Positions 19,936 through 20,716 of a stretch of DNA of 20,716 nucleotides are shown piece by piece. Source of the DNA: a virus; the IMG/VR virus record IMGVR_UViG_3300009494_000025, positions 1 through 20,716 of that record; one strand, 5' to 3'. The first letter of the stretch is position 1, and every line of letters begins with the position of its first letter. A model generated the notes under the pieces. The model was not told the DNA's origin and did no database searches. It saw only the letters and a list, made by a program, of their open reading frames with translations. The position numbers were made by a program, and so were the translations under genes.

Positions 19936-20046
19936 TTACATTCCCCAGTCGCTTACGCGGTCGGCGCAAGCGTTGATTGTGAAAAGGGCGGCTATAGCTT
20001 CGTGTACATGTACTGCTGCCATAGCTTGATCATTCTTGTCGTCCAT
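19936..20046 (-). CDS. Tiny hypothetical protein (36 aa)
   Basis: AAAGGAGGAAACCCAT, one of the best ribosome binding sites here, precedes an ATG opening a 36-residue frame, mostly Ala, Asp and Val with one Cys (MDDKNDQAMAAVHVHEAIAA). The stop is 50 bases before the next start. It is too short to assign. The strong site and the clean spacing argue that it is translated. Confidence 0.6.
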   Translation of the reverse strand: MDDKNDQAMAAVHVHEAIAALFTINACADRVSDWGM

Positions 20047-20185
20047 ATGGGTTTCCTCCTTTGGGCTTTTAAGCCCTATTTTTAGGGTGCTAGTTAATCG
20101 GTTTCCTTGACTGCCCCAGTATAGGTGGAACAGTCGGCGAAGTCGTTCCTTGGAAGATCGGCCTATTGGTCGGTCAATCGGTTAG
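20047..20185. other. Intergenic leader with repeated GTCGG and CCGATTAACTAG-like sequence
   Basis: No gene is supported. On the plus strand it holds GTCGG at 20133 and 20169 (two more follow at 20193 and 20201, inside the adjoining gene), related AGTTAATCGG / GGTTAGTTAACTAG elements near 20091 and 20180, and the hairpin at 20063. Confidence 0.5.
20063..20083 (+). terminator. Rightward-facing terminator-like hairpin upstream of a leftward gene
   Basis: GGGCTT (20063-20068) pairs with AAGCCC (20071-20076), followed by TATTTTT. Read leftward it sits just before the AAAGGAGG of the 36-aa gene, where CCCTA-AAAA-TAGGG can form an alternative stem. Confidence 0.5.
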
Positions 20186-20611
20186 TTAACTAGTCGGATC
20201 GTCGGCGGTTTCAAGAAGGGCTGATACGAACTCTAATAAGACGGCTTCGGCGATCTCTGTGTATGCGGCATCAAAGCGTTCTTGGAAGACGGTTATCGCG
20301 TGGTCGTTGGCATCTTCAATAGCTGCCATGATGTTGGCAGCTTTTTTGACGGCTGCCTGAGCTTTCTTGTAGCTGTTGGTAGCGGCGGCGATTGTGTTAC
20401 TACTGCCGTAGCCATCGTGGTCACCAGCTCGAAAGGTGTGGGTCTCGGCGGCTTGAGCGTGTGTTACGAGGGCAGCTCGGTCTGTTTCGATGTCGGCTGT
20501 GATGTCCTCTTTCAAGGTAGCAATCATGTCGGCTAATCGATCGCATGCTGCATCGGCCTGATTGGCGGCCTGGGCGGCGTGCCATGTTCCTTGTCGTTCG
20601 TTGCGTTTCAT
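20186..20611 (-). CDS. Ala-rich helical protein (141 aa)
   Basis: TAAGGAGACCGAC directly precedes the ATG. About a quarter of the residues are Ala (34 of 141) and the heptad-like spacing (AAQAANQADAACDRLADMIA, then KKAQAAVKKAANIMAAI) suggests a long coiled coil or helical bundle. No membrane span or catalytic motif is visible. It is the first leftward gene in the window and may share a transcript with the following ones. GC-ending codons (GCC, GAC, GTC) differ from the rightward genes. Confidence 0.72.
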   Translation of the reverse strand: MKRNERQGTWHAAQAANQADAACDRLADMIATLKEDITADIETDRAALVTHAQAAETHTFRAGDHDGYGSSNTIAAATNSYKKAQAAVKKAANIMAAIEDANDHAITVFQERFDAAYTEIAEAVLLEFVSALLETADDPTS

Positions 20612-20625
20612 GTCGGTCTCCTTAT

Positions 20626-20648
20626 GCCCATTGTGGGCGGTTTTTTTT
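20626..20648 (+). terminator. Rightward-facing terminator-like hairpin in the leader
   Basis: GCCCA (20626-20630) pairs with TGGGC (20634-20638) around TTG, then GG and eight T (20641-20648). A second GGGCGGTTTTTT element without a stem occurs at about 20674-20685. Both face against the adjoining leftward gene. Confidence 0.55.
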
Positions 20649-20716
20649 GGTTGTGATGCTTTGGCCTTCTTAGGGCGGTTTTTTAAGGTGCCTGTGTGTC
20701 GGCTTTTCGGTCGGCC

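Larger units (their letters stand above)
18064..20714 (+). repeat. Dispersed, strand-exclusive GTCGG motif (26 copies)
   Basis: GTCGG starts at 18064, 18088, 18206, 18279, 18316, 18809, 18857, 18976, 18988, 19216, 19409, 19505, 19565, 19649, 19685, 19888, 19960, 20133, 20169, 20193, 20201, 20492, 20528, 20612, 20698 and 20710. I saw no plus-strand CCGAC in this stretch. Eighteen copies read GTCGGC. Elsewhere in the window either orientation is rare. Confidence 0.85.

Noticed and set aside
20282-20536. Plus-strand 84-codon open frame opposite the Ala-rich gene
   Set aside because: Arises from the GC-rich codons of the opposite strand; no start signal.

Overview
The window looks like about 20.7 kb of the early/middle (replication) region of a tailed double-stranded DNA bacteriophage, probably virulent. 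The support is tightly packed, overlapping genes on one strand, many tiny membrane or zinc-ribbon proteins, a complete phage-type replication and recombination set, a lytic transglycosylase, and no ribosomal, tRNA or housekeeping genes. No capsid, tail, terminase or integrase gene is visible. Ribosome binding sites are strong Shine-Dalgarno types (AAGGAG/GGAGG) and the visible promoters are sigma70-like, so the host is a bacterium. Which one cannot be read from the sequence. The rightward part is AT-rich; the last 2.7 kb, on the minus strand, is visibly more GC-rich.

Layout. 1-828: C-terminal part of an SNF2-type helicase. 830-1793: small genes of unknown function and a strong RNA hairpin. 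1793-5800: nucleic-acid processing genes: a PLD-type nuclease with an ExoX-C-like tail, a Ros/MucR-like zinc-finger protein, a Cas4/RecB-like PD-(D/E)XK nuclease, a Sak4-like RecA-fold ATPase, a DUF669 ssDNA-binding candidate and a Cys-rich protein. 5785-8616: a large primase-helicase combining a CHC2 zinc finger, a TOPRIM domain and an MCM-like AAA+ module. A small Gly/Lys-rich gene lies between two copies of a 39-bp direct repeat, followed by a strong promoter. 9013-15955: a membrane protein, family A DNA polymerase with intact exonuclease, MazG/DUF1599-like protein, zinc-ribbon proteins, PurZ, HD phosphohydrolase, RuvC-like resolvase and a D12-class adenine methyltransferase. 16029-18021: a second strong promoter, a second Ros/MucR-like gene, small genes and a signal-anchored lytic transglycosylase. 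18022-18291: a CpG-rich non-coding gap and a leftward terminator. 18322-20611: leftward genes, including a third Ros/MucR-like gene with its own promoter.

Main interpretation. The polymerase, MazG-like, PurZ and HD genes together look like a 2-aminoadenine (Z) DNA system, in which diaminopurine replaces adenine in the phage genome. PurZ carries Ser where PurA has its catalytic Asp. The MazG-like enzyme would supply dGMP, the HD enzyme would remove dATP, and the family A polymerase would copy the modified template. The pathway is known from other phages (PurZ, MazZ, DatZ, DpoZ). Here the PurZ call is strong, while the roles of the other three are inferred from family and neighbourhood.

Less explained are three paralogous Ros/MucR-like proteins (two with basic tails and matching promoters), a 26-fold strand-exclusive GTCGG motif in the last 2.7 kb, the CpG-rich gap, and an adenine methyltransferase in a genome that may lack adenine.
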